Below are positions 10,201 to 18,132 of a stretch of 64,000 nucleotides of DNA, piece after piece. Within the stretch, counting starts at the first letter, position 1. Every line of letters starts with the position of its first letter. The stretch comes from an uncultured Prevotellaceae bacterium (GTDB lineage: Bacteria; Bacteroidota; Bacteroidia; Bacteroidales; UBA932), in the NCBI GenBank assembly GCA_947166905.1, contig CAMVFZ010000008.1:1-64000 (forward strand). The letters are read 5' to 3'. Position numbers and translations under genes: made by a program. The notes beneath the pieces are model-generated. The model did no database searches, was not told the origin of the DNA, and worked only from the letters and a program-made list of their open reading frames with translations.

Positions 10201-10509
10201 AATCACCGTGGCGAGTACAGCACCCGTGGTGCTAAGGTTGCTCCTTGGCAGGGTCGCTTCAACCTGAAGGTTTCCCACGACTTCAACTTCAACGTTTGCG
10301 GTCGCAACAACACCCTTCAGCTTGGTGTGGATATTCTTAACGTAGCAAACCTCTTCAACTCCAACTGGGGTCTTACCAAGCAGGTTAGCACCGACAATAT
10401 CCTCAACTACAAGAACGGTAAGTACACCTTCACCGAGCCTACAGTTGCTTCTTACAAGAGCACCGCTTGCACTTGGAAGATGCTCCTTAGCGCTAAGCTT
10501 TCCTTCTAA
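7213..10509 (+). CDS. Oar-like TonB-dependent receptor (first paralogue)
   Basis: An outer-membrane receptor of 1098 residues. It has a signal peptide ending ISYAQ and a carboxypeptidase-like regulatory domain at about 25-115 (AGRITDQEGPVAGAAV, DANGAYRINGI). A plug domain follows, with YVTVDGAAFNNAFG and FDVRHSGFTGGAINAVTKSGTN, the latter typical of Oar-type rather than SusC-type receptors. The remainder is a large aromatic-rich barrel ending in LLSAKLSF, with a terminal Phe as expected for barrel assembly. The ATG at 7213 is preferred over an upstream TTG at 7177 because that TTG overlaps the -7 element. The gene has its own promoter and a strong terminator, so it is probably monocistronic. 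The substrate is unknown; a closely related receptor follows directly. Confidence 0.93.
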   Translation: MKHSIKFAVLAVISMIAGTISYAQVTTASIAGRITDQEGPVAGAAVMAVYGPTGATYYSVTDANGAYRINGITPGGPYTVTVDMLGYRKVENQGVYAPLGEAIVINSQLEAENLTLDAAVFVADATDSGMNIRRSGAGTAVSQKTMSALPSVSRSMNDVMKLTPQASSTSNGLAVGGGNYRSSYVTVDGAAFNNAFGIGSNLPAGGSPISLDAVEQMSVNITPFDVRHSGFTGGAINAVTKSGTNEYHATVYDYFSNQELQGHKVEDKTLTISDYLDHTVGISVGGPIIKNKLFFFVNGEYTWDNVPGSSKVVSTGNGRTGANFNPKDGTVLRPTETFMNEVLTYLKEKYNYNPGRYQGYSLKTPDYKLMARLDWIINENNKLNVRLSHTHTYGSNTPSNSVNPIVPNPYDRNNYGRTSNYAQFFESNRYYQEQNFTSLAAELNSRISNNLSNTFRFTWSHQDEPRSFEGGNFPTVDIMEPYTDGNGNEVNAVLTSFGPDPFTFGNLRDVQTYVVTDELVWNKGIHNFTFGAQYEWNNTKNGYMQGGLGYYVYDSWEDFKAGGEPAAFAITHSNRDDLAQVFPSFKYIQGSVYAQDEITVSEYFKLTAGLRLELPIYPEIAGNENKEFLQLAQGNNSLSGHSTADMPKNRINFSPRIGFNWDALKDRSLIVRGGAGLYTGRVPFVWIVSVAGNSNCLQAQYILPRNSQAKYPKFHDNVNDILTDIYGGTFKAQDLAAPTGATIIDKNLKMPTTVKASLAIDARLPWGIKGTIEGIYNKDIETVAALRLGYVKTEGGLQLPGEPKARDSWKSEGIKNSQNSAVAPYYLTNKTLDGKKLPKGHYYSITAQLSKDFNWGLSLMAAYTRSGSKSIQEGYGDQVSSLFSGGNYAVNGSNEPELGNSAFVSPNRFIANVSYRINEGKNATTIGLFYEGYNHCYVGNYSYTRYSYVLGKLTGEGGSNNLMYIPTDAQLEQMEFSSADNKAAFKAFLAKDSYTKNHRGEYSTRGAKVAPWQGRFNLKVSHDFNFNVCGRNNTLQLGVDILNVANLFNSNWGLTKQVSTDNILNYKNGKYTFTEPTVASYKSTACTWKMLLSAKLSF

Positions 10510-10515
10510 ATCTAT

Positions 10516-10575
10516 CGGGCTTAAGCCCGTCAGAATATCCTTCTTAAAGGCCGATCCGGAAAAGGACCGGCCTTT
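10516..10575 (+). terminator. Inverted repeat plus rho-independent terminator after the first receptor gene
   Basis: A 14-base palindrome (CGGGCTTAAGCCCG) lies at 10516-10529. A stronger hairpin follows at 10546-10575: AAAGGCCG pairs with CGGCCTTT, then, after one A-C mismatch, TCC pairs with GGA, around a GGAAAA loop. The T-rich run TTTATTTATT starts in the distal arm. This separates the first receptor gene from the downstream operon. Confidence 0.85.
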
Positions 10576-10617
10576 ATTTATTATTGGGAATTAAAAGGTT
10601 TTATAAAATATTTTTAG

Positions 10618-10625
10618 TATATTTG
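10618..10625 (+). promoter_or_regulatory. -7 element of the promoter of the second Oar-like receptor gene
   Basis: TATATTTG is an exact match to TAnnTTTG and lies 44 bases before the ATG. No TTTG occurs 19-21 bases upstream, so the -33 element is weak or absent. It follows directly on the terminator of the preceding gene. Confidence 0.55.
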
Positions 10626-10669
10626 CTTTCTAATACGCGCACAGAATTATACATAATAAATAACAACCT

Positions 10670-13600
10670 ATGTCTCAATTACTTAAGAAAGGTTTAGCGG
10701 CTTTTGCCGCGATCTTCACGGCGGTAACGCTGTCCGCACAGGTTACCACCTCAAGTTTGGGAGGCAGTGTTGCAGATGAAAACGGAGACCCCCTGGTGGG
10801 CGCGGCAGTGATTGCCGTCCACACACCCTCCGGCACACAGTATTCTGCAATTGCCAATAACGACGGTCGCTATACCATCGCAGGTATGCGTACCGGCGGT
10901 CCCTACACCATCGAGTTTTCCTTCATCGGAACAGGAACCATCAGGTATGAGAATATCAACCTCAAGCTTGGTGAAATGTACGAGCTTGACGCCACCCTGG
11001 TTTCTTCCAATGAACTGGATGCCGTTACGGTGGTGGCAGAAAAAAGTTTCAATGCCAGTATCACCGGCGCCGGACAGAGCTTCGGCCAGCGTGCGGTTGA
11101 AACAATGCCTACCATCGACAGAAGTGTGTACGATGTCGTAAAATACACTCCTCAGGCAACAATCAACAAAACCGGAGGTATATCCTTCGCCGGCGCAAAC
11201 AACCGTTACAACTCTTTCCAGATTGACGGTGCCGTAGCAAACGATACCTTCGGCCTTGCATCTTCCGGTACCAACGGAGGCCAGACCGGTGCCAATCCGG
11301 TGGCCCTCGACGCCATTGAAGAGATCCAGGTGGTTGTCGCCCCGTTCGATGTTCGCCAGAGCGGCTTCACCGGCGGCGCAATCAACGCTAACACCAAGTC
11401 CGGTACCAACACCGTAAAGGGTTCTTTCTACGCTTACTACAACAACCAGGACTTCATCGGCACAACAGCCGGTAAGATGGCTGCAGGCCAGAAGCGTACA
11501 AAGTACGATACCCAGAAGGCAGAGACCCTTGGCTTCACCGTTGGCGGCCCTATCATCAAGAACAAACTCTTCCTCTTCGTGGCAGGTGAGTACTACAAGA
11601 AGTCCCGTCCTAACATCTACACCCCTGTTAACGGCAGCTACGAAGGCCGCGAGGACGTCAAGCTCTCCAGCCCCGTCTACATCGACGGCAAGGTATACGA
11701 GACCTTCAACGCAGAGCTCGCCCAGAAGGTGATAGAGCACTATGAGGCCACTTACGGAGTAGGAAACACCGGTGAAACCATTACCCAGCACCAGGTAGAG
11801 GATAAGTTCTACAACATCCTGGCCCGCCTGGACTGGAACATCAACAACAATAACAAGTTGATGGTCCGCTACCAGTATATGGACGCCAAGGCCGATATTT
11901 ACGGTTCCGGCCGATACACCTACTACTTCAACAATTCCGGTCACAAGAAGGTTAACTACACCAACACCCTTGTGGCAGAGTTGAACAGCCGTATCGACGA
12001 GACCTTCCAGAATACCCTGCGCCTTTCTGCAGTGAAGGTTCGCGACCACCGCGAGGTTCCCTACAACGGCGCCAACATGTACATCAAGGACAACGTAACC
12101 ATCGACCTTGGTACAGAGTATTCTTCAGGTGCCAACTCAATGGCTTCCGATACCTACACAATTACTGACAACCTCAGCTGGTATCTTGGCAAGCACGAGC
12201 TCACCTTCGGTACACACAACGAGATTTATTCCTTCAACAACCTCTTCCTGCAGTACGCCTTCGGCGGTTATACCTACAGCTCACTGGCAGACTTCTTCGC
12301 AAACAACATCTACCAGTTCAACTACAGGTATTCAGACCCTGAACTTACAGGCGGCAACACCCGCTGGAAAGCTACCACCCATGCAGCCCAGTTCGGTTTC
12401 TATGTGCAGGACGAGTGGAAGCCCAACAAGAACCTCACCCTTACCTACGGTCTGCGTGTGGATATCCCGGTACTGCTTAACAAGCCTACCGCCAACCCCG
12501 CATTCAACAACAAGTATCTGACCGATGGTACCATGGAGAACGGCCAGTACGTTCCTTACAAGGGCGTAGAGAGGCTTTCCGTAAGCCGCCTTACCGGAGA
12601 AAAGGTAGGCGTAGTTCCTTACGTTACTCCTCTTTGGAGCCCCCGCTTCGGTTTCCGTTGGTTCACCGATGACAGCCATGCAACCCTCTTCCGTGGTGGC
12701 GTGGGCCTGTTCACCGGCCGTGTTCCTTTCGTATGGCTGTCCAACGCCTACAACAACACCGGTATGGAGGCCAAGTCAGTACAGGTTAGCGAGAACGTTC
12801 TCAAGACCATGGACAACTTCCCTATGACCAGCGATCCTTACAAGGACATCGTCCTTTCAGGCATTGCAAAGGCCGGCGGCAAGTCTACCATCAACACTCT
12901 TAACAAGAACTTCAAGTATCCTCAGGTATTCCGTGTTAACCTTGGATTCGAGCAGGTATTCGCAGGCGGATGGAAGTTCACCTTCGACGGCCTCTATTCC
13001 AAGACCCTCAACAACGTATTCTTCAGCAACCTTGCAATTGAAAAGAAGGGTGTTGTATACGGCGTCAACAAGGAAGTTGCCAATGCAAACAACACTGCGC
13101 CTTACTACAACTCCAACAGCGTAGATACTCCTTACAGCGCAGTTATCGCCCTCAAGAATACCAACAAGGGTTACACTTATTCATTTAGCGGTAAACTGGA
13201 AAGGCACTTCGACTTCGGTCTTGATGTAATGGCTGCTTATACCTTCGGCCATTCATATTCCGTAAATGACGGTACTTCTTCAGTGGCCCTGTCCAACTGG
13301 CAGTACAACTACTCAGTTGATACCAACGCACCTGAGCTTTCATACTCACTCTTTGACAAGCCTCACAAAGTGATGGCAGTCGTTTCTTACAAGACTCCTG
13401 TTTACCTTAACGGCATGCGTTCTACCATCACCCTTTCTTACGAGGGCGGCAGCGGCCAGAGGTACTCATACACCATGAACGAGAGCTCTGCAGACTTCAA
13501 CAACGACGGTCGTCAGGGTAACTCTGTGATGTACATCCCTACTAAGGACGAAATCGGTCAGATGTCCTGGAGCAAGCCCGGCGATGCAGCAGCATTCGAG

Positions 13601-13966
13601 CGCTTCATCCGCAACGACAGCTACCTGTCAAAGCACCGTGGCCAGTGGTCCAAGAGATACGCCGGAATCGCTCCCTTCGAGCATCACTTCGACGTTCAGT
13701 TCGCTCAGGACTTCATTTACGACAAGGAAACCGGCCGCAAGTTCCAGCTTACTGTGGACCTGCTTAACGCCAGCAACCTCCTTAACCGTAACTGGGGTCT
13801 TTACAACAGTGGCGCTTACAACCTCCAGATCCTTGAGGTCAAGGGTGTGGCTTTAGATGAGGAAGGCAACGCTACTCCTACTTATCACTTCAATCCGCAG
13901 AGCATTTCTCTGGGTGACTTCTACTCCAGATGGAGACTCCAGCTTGGTTTCAGACTCACTTTCTAA
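10670..13966 (+). CDS. Oar-like TonB-dependent receptor (second paralogue)
   Basis: This receptor has the same length (1098 aa) and domain order as the preceding gene. A signal peptide ends TLSAQ, a carboxypeptidase-like domain spans about 25-115, the plug contains IDGAVANDTFGLA and FDVRQSGFTGGAINANTKSG, and the barrel ends in LGFRLTF. The two proteins are clearly diverged in the barrel, which suggests different ligands. It heads a closely packed run of secreted proteins: the next start (13979) is 12 bases past its stop, and similar small gaps continue to 24498. The company of a secreted endonuclease, an EEP nuclease and OB-fold lipoproteins suggests a nucleic-acid-derived ligand. That ligand is inference only. 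Confidence 0.93.
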   Translation: MSQLLKKGLAAFAAIFTAVTLSAQVTTSSLGGSVADENGDPLVGAAVIAVHTPSGTQYSAIANNDGRYTIAGMRTGGPYTIEFSFIGTGTIRYENINLKLGEMYELDATLVSSNELDAVTVVAEKSFNASITGAGQSFGQRAVETMPTIDRSVYDVVKYTPQATINKTGGISFAGANNRYNSFQIDGAVANDTFGLASSGTNGGQTGANPVALDAIEEIQVVVAPFDVRQSGFTGGAINANTKSGTNTVKGSFYAYYNNQDFIGTTAGKMAAGQKRTKYDTQKAETLGFTVGGPIIKNKLFLFVAGEYYKKSRPNIYTPVNGSYEGREDVKLSSPVYIDGKVYETFNAELAQKVIEHYEATYGVGNTGETITQHQVEDKFYNILARLDWNINNNNKLMVRYQYMDAKADIYGSGRYTYYFNNSGHKKVNYTNTLVAELNSRIDETFQNTLRLSAVKVRDHREVPYNGANMYIKDNVTIDLGTEYSSGANSMASDTYTITDNLSWYLGKHELTFGTHNEIYSFNNLFLQYAFGGYTYSSLADFFANNIYQFNYRYSDPELTGGNTRWKATTHAAQFGFYVQDEWKPNKNLTLTYGLRVDIPVLLNKPTANPAFNNKYLTDGTMENGQYVPYKGVERLSVSRLTGEKVGVVPYVTPLWSPRFGFRWFTDDSHATLFRGGVGLFTGRVPFVWLSNAYNNTGMEAKSVQVSENVLKTMDNFPMTSDPYKDIVLSGIAKAGGKSTINTLNKNFKYPQVFRVNLGFEQVFAGGWKFTFDGLYSKTLNNVFFSNLAIEKKGVVYGVNKEVANANNTAPYYNSNSVDTPYSAVIALKNTNKGYTYSFSGKLERHFDFGLDVMAAYTFGHSYSVNDGTSSVALSNWQYNYSVDTNAPELSYSLFDKPHKVMAVVSYKTPVYLNGMRSTITLSYEGGSGQRYSYTMNESSADFNNDGRQGNSVMYIPTKDEIGQMSWSKPGDAAAFERFIRNDSYLSKHRGQWSKRYAGIAPFEHHFDVQFAQDFIYDKETGRKFQLTVDLLNASNLLNRNWGLYNSGAYNLQILEVKGVALDEEGNATPTYHFNPQSISLGDFYSRWRLQLGFRLTF

Positions 13967-13978
13967 TGCATGACTGTT

Positions 13979-15469
13979 ATGAAAAAGATATTTAATGCCA
14001 TACTTTCCATCGCGGCCCTGACAGTCCTCTTCGCTTCCTGCGAGGATAAGGACATCAACCTTGGTTCGCGAGTGAGTCTTACTCAGACAGAAGAGCTTCA
14101 GATTCCCGCAGAGGGTGCGGATGCATTTACCTTTGGCGTAGAGTCCGACGGCGACTGGGTAGTTGTCGTTCCTTCATGGATCAAGGCTACTCCCCGCTAC
14201 GGCAGCGGCAACGGTGTAATCACCATCACCTTCGAGGATAACTTCTCCATGGTTACCGACGATGACGGCAATGTTAGCCGCCAGATGAACGGACTTCGCC
14301 ATGGAACCGTATCGGTTGAATGCGCCAGCGGCGCCACCAGCTTCGTGGTTTGCCAGGCAGGAGACCCCAACAAGGCTTCCGACGAGGTTATCGCCATCAG
14401 CATCGGCGACTTCCTCCAGAAACCCGACGGTCCCCAGCAGTATCTTATTACCGGTAATGTAACCTCCATAAAGAACACCACTTACGGTAACCTTTATCTT
14501 AACGACGGTACCGGAGAGGTGTACGTTTACGGTATGCTTGACCGCGACGGCAACACCAAGAACTTCGGTAGCCTTGACATCGGAGTCGGCGACCTTGTAA
14601 CCGTTCAGGGTAGCAAGACCACCTATGCTGGTACAACCATAGAGATTGTCAACGCACAGTATATCAGCCACGTTAAGTCCCTGGTATCCCTTGCAGAGAC
14701 AGAGGTTAAGATTCCCGCAGAGGGCGCAGAGTTCACCGTAGGTGTCAAATACACCGGTGATATCAAGGTTGAGCCCGATGCCCAGTGGGTGGCATTCACC
14801 GGCCTCTCTTCCGATGCCGATGGCAACTACCTCAACTTCAAGGCATACGCCAACGAAGAGGCTGCACGTACCGCAACAGTTACCGTAACCGTTACTTCCG
14901 GCGAAAAGACTGCAACCGCAACCCTTAAGGTTTCCCAGGCAGCCGCATCTTCCGGCAGCGGTAATGTATTCAAGAAAGTTACCACCATCACTTCCGGAAA
15001 GAAGTACCTGATTGTTGCCAATGGCACCGCTGCAGCAAGCGCAATCGCAGCAGAAAAGACCTATGGCTATCTGCAGCTGACAGAGGTTGTGGACAACAAC
15101 GGTACCATCACCGTAGACAACCTTGATAACGCGTTCACCTTCGAGTCTACTACCGGTGGTTACACCATCAAGCAGGCCGATGACCGTTATCTCTACCAGT
15201 CCGGCACCTTCAACAGCTTCAACGTAAATGCCGCTCCTACTGAGGGTCAGGTTTGGGCTGTTACCTTCAATGCCGACGGTACTGCTAAGATCCTGAATAC
15301 CAGCGTGAACAAGTACATGCAGTACGACTCCCAGTACAAGTCCTACGGCTCTTACGATTCAGCTAAGGGTGTAATGCCCGCACTGTACGAGCTTTCCGGT
15401 GAGGGCGGTGGCGGCGGTGGCGACGCTGGCGTCAAGAAGGTTACCGCGGCTCCTTCAACAGCAAAATAG
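13979..15469 (+). CDS. BACON/OB-fold lipoprotein, C-terminus possibly frameshifted
   Basis: A 496-residue lipoprotein (lipobox FASC, Cys about 21), followed by EDKD, an acidic patch like surface-export signals. Domains seen: a BACON-like beta-sandwich (about 30-130); an OB-fold segment (about 135-235: YLITGNVTSIKNTTYGNLYL, then VGDLVTVQGSKT); a second BACON (about 238-325, ending LKVSQAA); and a C-terminal beta-rich domain (about 330-475) with KKYLIVANG and YMQYDSQYKSYG. A glycine-rich linker follows. The ATG at 13979 is chosen over 13970 because it starts the signal peptide at MKKIF. The last residues (VTAAPSTAK) look out of frame: the -1 frame continues to a stop at 15504 with plausible beta-strand sequence. 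Probable role: surface binding of polymer, perhaps nucleic acid, next to the receptor. Confidence 0.85.
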   Translation: MKKIFNAILSIAALTVLFASCEDKDINLGSRVSLTQTEELQIPAEGADAFTFGVESDGDWVVVVPSWIKATPRYGSGNGVITITFEDNFSMVTDDDGNVSRQMNGLRHGTVSVECASGATSFVVCQAGDPNKASDEVIAISIGDFLQKPDGPQQYLITGNVTSIKNTTYGNLYLNDGTGEVYVYGMLDRDGNTKNFGSLDIGVGDLVTVQGSKTTYAGTTIEIVNAQYISHVKSLVSLAETEVKIPAEGAEFTVGVKYTGDIKVEPDAQWVAFTGLSSDADGNYLNFKAYANEEAARTATVTVTVTSGEKTATATLKVSQAAASSGSGNVFKKVTTITSGKKYLIVANGTAAASAIAAEKTYGYLQLTEVVDNNGTITVDNLDNAFTFESTTGGYTIKQADDRYLYQSGTFNSFNVNAAPTEGQVWAVTFNADGTAKILNTSVNKYMQYDSQYKSYGSYDSAKGVMPALYELSGEGGGGGGDAGVKKVTAAPSTAK

Positions 15470-15504
15470 AGGTAATGTACGCCTACTTTGTAAGCAAACA
15501 ATAA
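15445..15504 (+). other. Candidate out-of-frame 3' end of the preceding lipoprotein gene
   Basis: In the -1 frame relative to the gene above, codons 15445-15504 read RGSFNSKIEVMYAYFVSKQ and stop. That is a good strand-forming ending, and it finishes 12 bases before the next start (15517), the normal spacing in this operon. The in-frame ending (AAPSTAK) looks like noise. A single missing base near 15443-15450 would join the two. It could be an assembly error or a real mutation. Confidence 0.5.
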
Positions 15505-15516
15505 AAACACTATAAC

Positions 15517-18114
15517 ATGAAATTCAGACACTTACTCGTTTCTCTCCTTGCAGTTGCAGCCCTGTCTGCAACCTCTTGCCAGGAAGAAGAAAAAGACCTC
15601 GGCCTTCCCGAGATCAAGATTTCCCAGAACGAGCTCGCGTTGGACCAGGGGGTAGGCACCACAACCCTCAATGTTTACGCAACCCGTAACTGGACCGTTT
15701 CTACAACAGCGGACTGGATTGCCGTCAACCCTTCAAAGGGATCGGCTTATACAGAGACCAGCGTTACAGTTACCGTTCTTGAGAACGAGGACTATAACCG
15801 TACCGGCACCGTTAAGTTCGACATCGGTTATGACTCCAAGACTCTTACCATAAACCAGACCGGTGCCAAGGGCGAAAAGAGCGAAGGCTCCGGTACCGTT
15901 GAGGATCCTTACACCGTAAAGGGTGTTATCGATTACATCGGCACTCTTGGTACAGAGGTTAGCCCTACAGCCGTTTATATCAAGGGTAAGGTACAGGCCA
16001 TTACGCTGACTTATGCAGCCAGCGGCACCTATGGCAATGCACGCTTCACCATGATTGACGAGGGCGGCTCCGATCCTTTCACCGCTTACAATGTCCTTTA
16101 TCTTGGCAACAAGAAGTGGGCTACAGGCCAGGATGATATCAAGGAGGGCGACGAAGTTATCGTTTGCAGTAAGGTTTACAACTACAACGGCAAGACTCCT
16201 GAGACTTCTACCGGCGGTTATCTCTACTCTCTTAACGGAGTAACTGGCGGCGGTGCCGGCGACGAGGCTAAGGGAACAGGTACTCTTGAAGATCCGTACA
16301 ACCCTGCAGGTATTGCAGCAGCTGTTGCAAATCTCACCTGGACCAGCACTACCGACTACCAGACCACCGATCCTGTTTACGTAAAGGGAAAGATCTCAAA
16401 GATTGCCGAAAAAGGCACCTACACCGAGGGCGGCACTTATGGCAATGCTACCTTCTATATCACCGAGACCGGTGAAGAGACAGGTACAGAGTTCTATGTA
16501 TACCGCATCCTTTATCTGAACAATAAGAAGTTTGCTTCCGGCCAGACCGATATCAAGAAGGGCGACGAGGTTGTCATCTATGGTAAGATGATGAACTATT
16601 TTGGCAACACCCCCGAGACCGCAAGCGGATGCTATCTCTACTCACTTAACGGAGAAACCGGCAATACCGGCGGTGGCGGCGGAAATGATAATCCCGACGT
16701 TATTTTCTCCGAGGCCTTCGAGACCACCATGGGCAGCTGGACCATCGACGATAAGAACAAGCCCGCAGGCGTAGAGAATATCTGGACACTGGACACCAAC
16801 TACAAGTGCATGAAGGCTACCGGTTATGTAAATGGTACCAACAATGCATCTGAAAGCTGGCTTGTATCTCCTGAAATCGACCTTACTACCCAGACAACCG
16901 CATTCCTTAGCTTCAGCCACGCAGGTAAGTACTTTACCAGTGTAGATAAGGCCAAGGAGGAGACCACCCTTCGCATCAGCGCCGATGGTGGCAATACCTG
17001 GGAGGCTGTTACCATTCCTGCATACTACGCACTTGACTTCAAGTTCGTTTCTTCAGGCGAGATCAGCCTTGCAAGCTATATTGGCAAGAAGATCAAGCTT
17101 GCCTTCCGCTATGTAAGTACAGCCGAGAAGGCAGGAACCTGGGAGGTTAACAACGTTAAGGTTTACAAGACCTCTACCGGCGGTGGCCAGGGTGGCGGCG
17201 GTGGTACCGACGAGACCTACTTCACCGAGACCTTCGAGACCTCACAGGGTAACTTCACCATTGACAATAAGACGATGCCTTCTGAATTGACTTATGTTTG
17301 GAAGCATGACGCTACCAATAAGTATATGAAGGCTTCCGCTTATGCCAACAGCACTAAATATGCTACCGAAAGCTGGCTCATCTCTCCTGAGATCGACCTT
17401 TCAAGCGCCCCCAGCGCATTCCTCAGCTTCGATCATGTAATGAGGTACTTCGGAACTGCAAACCAGGACGGTACTCTTAAGGTTACCATCGACAACGGTG
17501 CTAACTGGACAGACGTTACTATCCCTACATATCCCGACGGCACCAGCTGGACCTTTGTTTCTTCAGGCGAAATCAACCTTGCAAACTATATCGGCAAGAA
17601 GGTTAAGCTTGCATTCATTTACAAGAGCTCTACCGATGCAGCCGCAACTTGGGAGATCAAGAACGTCAAGGTTTACAAGAACTCTACCGCAGGCGGTGGC
17701 TCCGGCGGTGGCGGCGACACTGGCAACACCATCACCGTCAGCAGTACAGACTTTACTGCCGATACTGATGCAACCTATGGCGCAGGCTTTAAATTTACTG
17801 CATCCAACGGTGTTGTAGTGGCTTACTACAAGCACACCAGCAGCAGTAATCCCGTTAATACAAGCTCTGGTCATATCAGGATTTACAAGGGCTCCGTAGT
17901 CGTTGTAACCGCTCCTACAGGAAAGACCATGAAAAAGCTCGTATTCAACACGACAGATGCCAATTACACCAAGGACCTTACAGTTCTTGAGGGTTCAGGC
18001 AGCTGCACAACCAATACATCAGATGTTACCTGGACCGGTTCTGCAGGCAAGTTCGTAGGACACGCCGCAGGCGCTCAGGTTAGAATCTCGTCCATTGTAG
18101 TGACAATGGAGTAA
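15517..18114 (+). CDS. Multi-domain BACON / OB-fold / choice-of-anchor-J lipoprotein
   Basis: An 865-residue lipoprotein (lipobox ATSC, Cys about 21, then QEEEKD). In order: a BACON domain (about 30-118, with NWTVSTTADWIAVNPSKG); two tandem OB-fold-like repeats (about 125-245 and 250-385) that share GT(L/V)EDPY openings, VYIKGK/VYVKGK and a closing YLYSLNG; two tandem carbohydrate-binding-like repeats of the choice-of-anchor-J/MAM type (about 395-555 and 565-725) that share ESWL(V/I)SPEIDL and W(E/K)(V/I)(N/K)NVKVYK; and a C-terminal beta domain (about 735-865). Glycine-rich linkers separate the modules. No catalytic motif is visible. It looks like a surface adhesive or substrate-capture protein. 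It precedes the endonuclease gene by 18 bases. Confidence 0.85.
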   Translation: MKFRHLLVSLLAVAALSATSCQEEEKDLGLPEIKISQNELALDQGVGTTTLNVYATRNWTVSTTADWIAVNPSKGSAYTETSVTVTVLENEDYNRTGTVKFDIGYDSKTLTINQTGAKGEKSEGSGTVEDPYTVKGVIDYIGTLGTEVSPTAVYIKGKVQAITLTYAASGTYGNARFTMIDEGGSDPFTAYNVLYLGNKKWATGQDDIKEGDEVIVCSKVYNYNGKTPETSTGGYLYSLNGVTGGGAGDEAKGTGTLEDPYNPAGIAAAVANLTWTSTTDYQTTDPVYVKGKISKIAEKGTYTEGGTYGNATFYITETGEETGTEFYVYRILYLNNKKFASGQTDIKKGDEVVIYGKMMNYFGNTPETASGCYLYSLNGETGNTGGGGGNDNPDVIFSEAFETTMGSWTIDDKNKPAGVENIWTLDTNYKCMKATGYVNGTNNASESWLVSPEIDLTTQTTAFLSFSHAGKYFTSVDKAKEETTLRISADGGNTWEAVTIPAYYALDFKFVSSGEISLASYIGKKIKLAFRYVSTAEKAGTWEVNNVKVYKTSTGGGQGGGGGTDETYFTETFETSQGNFTIDNKTMPSELTYVWKHDATNKYMKASAYANSTKYATESWLISPEIDLSSAPSAFLSFDHVMRYFGTANQDGTLKVTIDNGANWTDVTIPTYPDGTSWTFVSSGEINLANYIGKKVKLAFIYKSSTDAAATWEIKNVKVYKNSTAGGGSGGGGDTGNTITVSSTDFTADTDATYGAGFKFTASNGVVVAYYKHTSSSNPVNTSSGHIRIYKGSVVVVTAPTGKTMKKLVFNTTDANYTKDLTVLEGSGSCTTNTSDVTWTGSAGKFVGHAAGAQVRISSIVVTME

Positions 18115-18132
18115 TATTACAAAGTAGTTTTT

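Noticed and set aside
10751..12049. Long open frame (432 codons) on the minus strand inside the second Oar-like receptor gene
   Set aside because: It is the antisense shadow of a well-supported receptor gene; the sense frame has full domain structure and the antisense product has no recognisable features.
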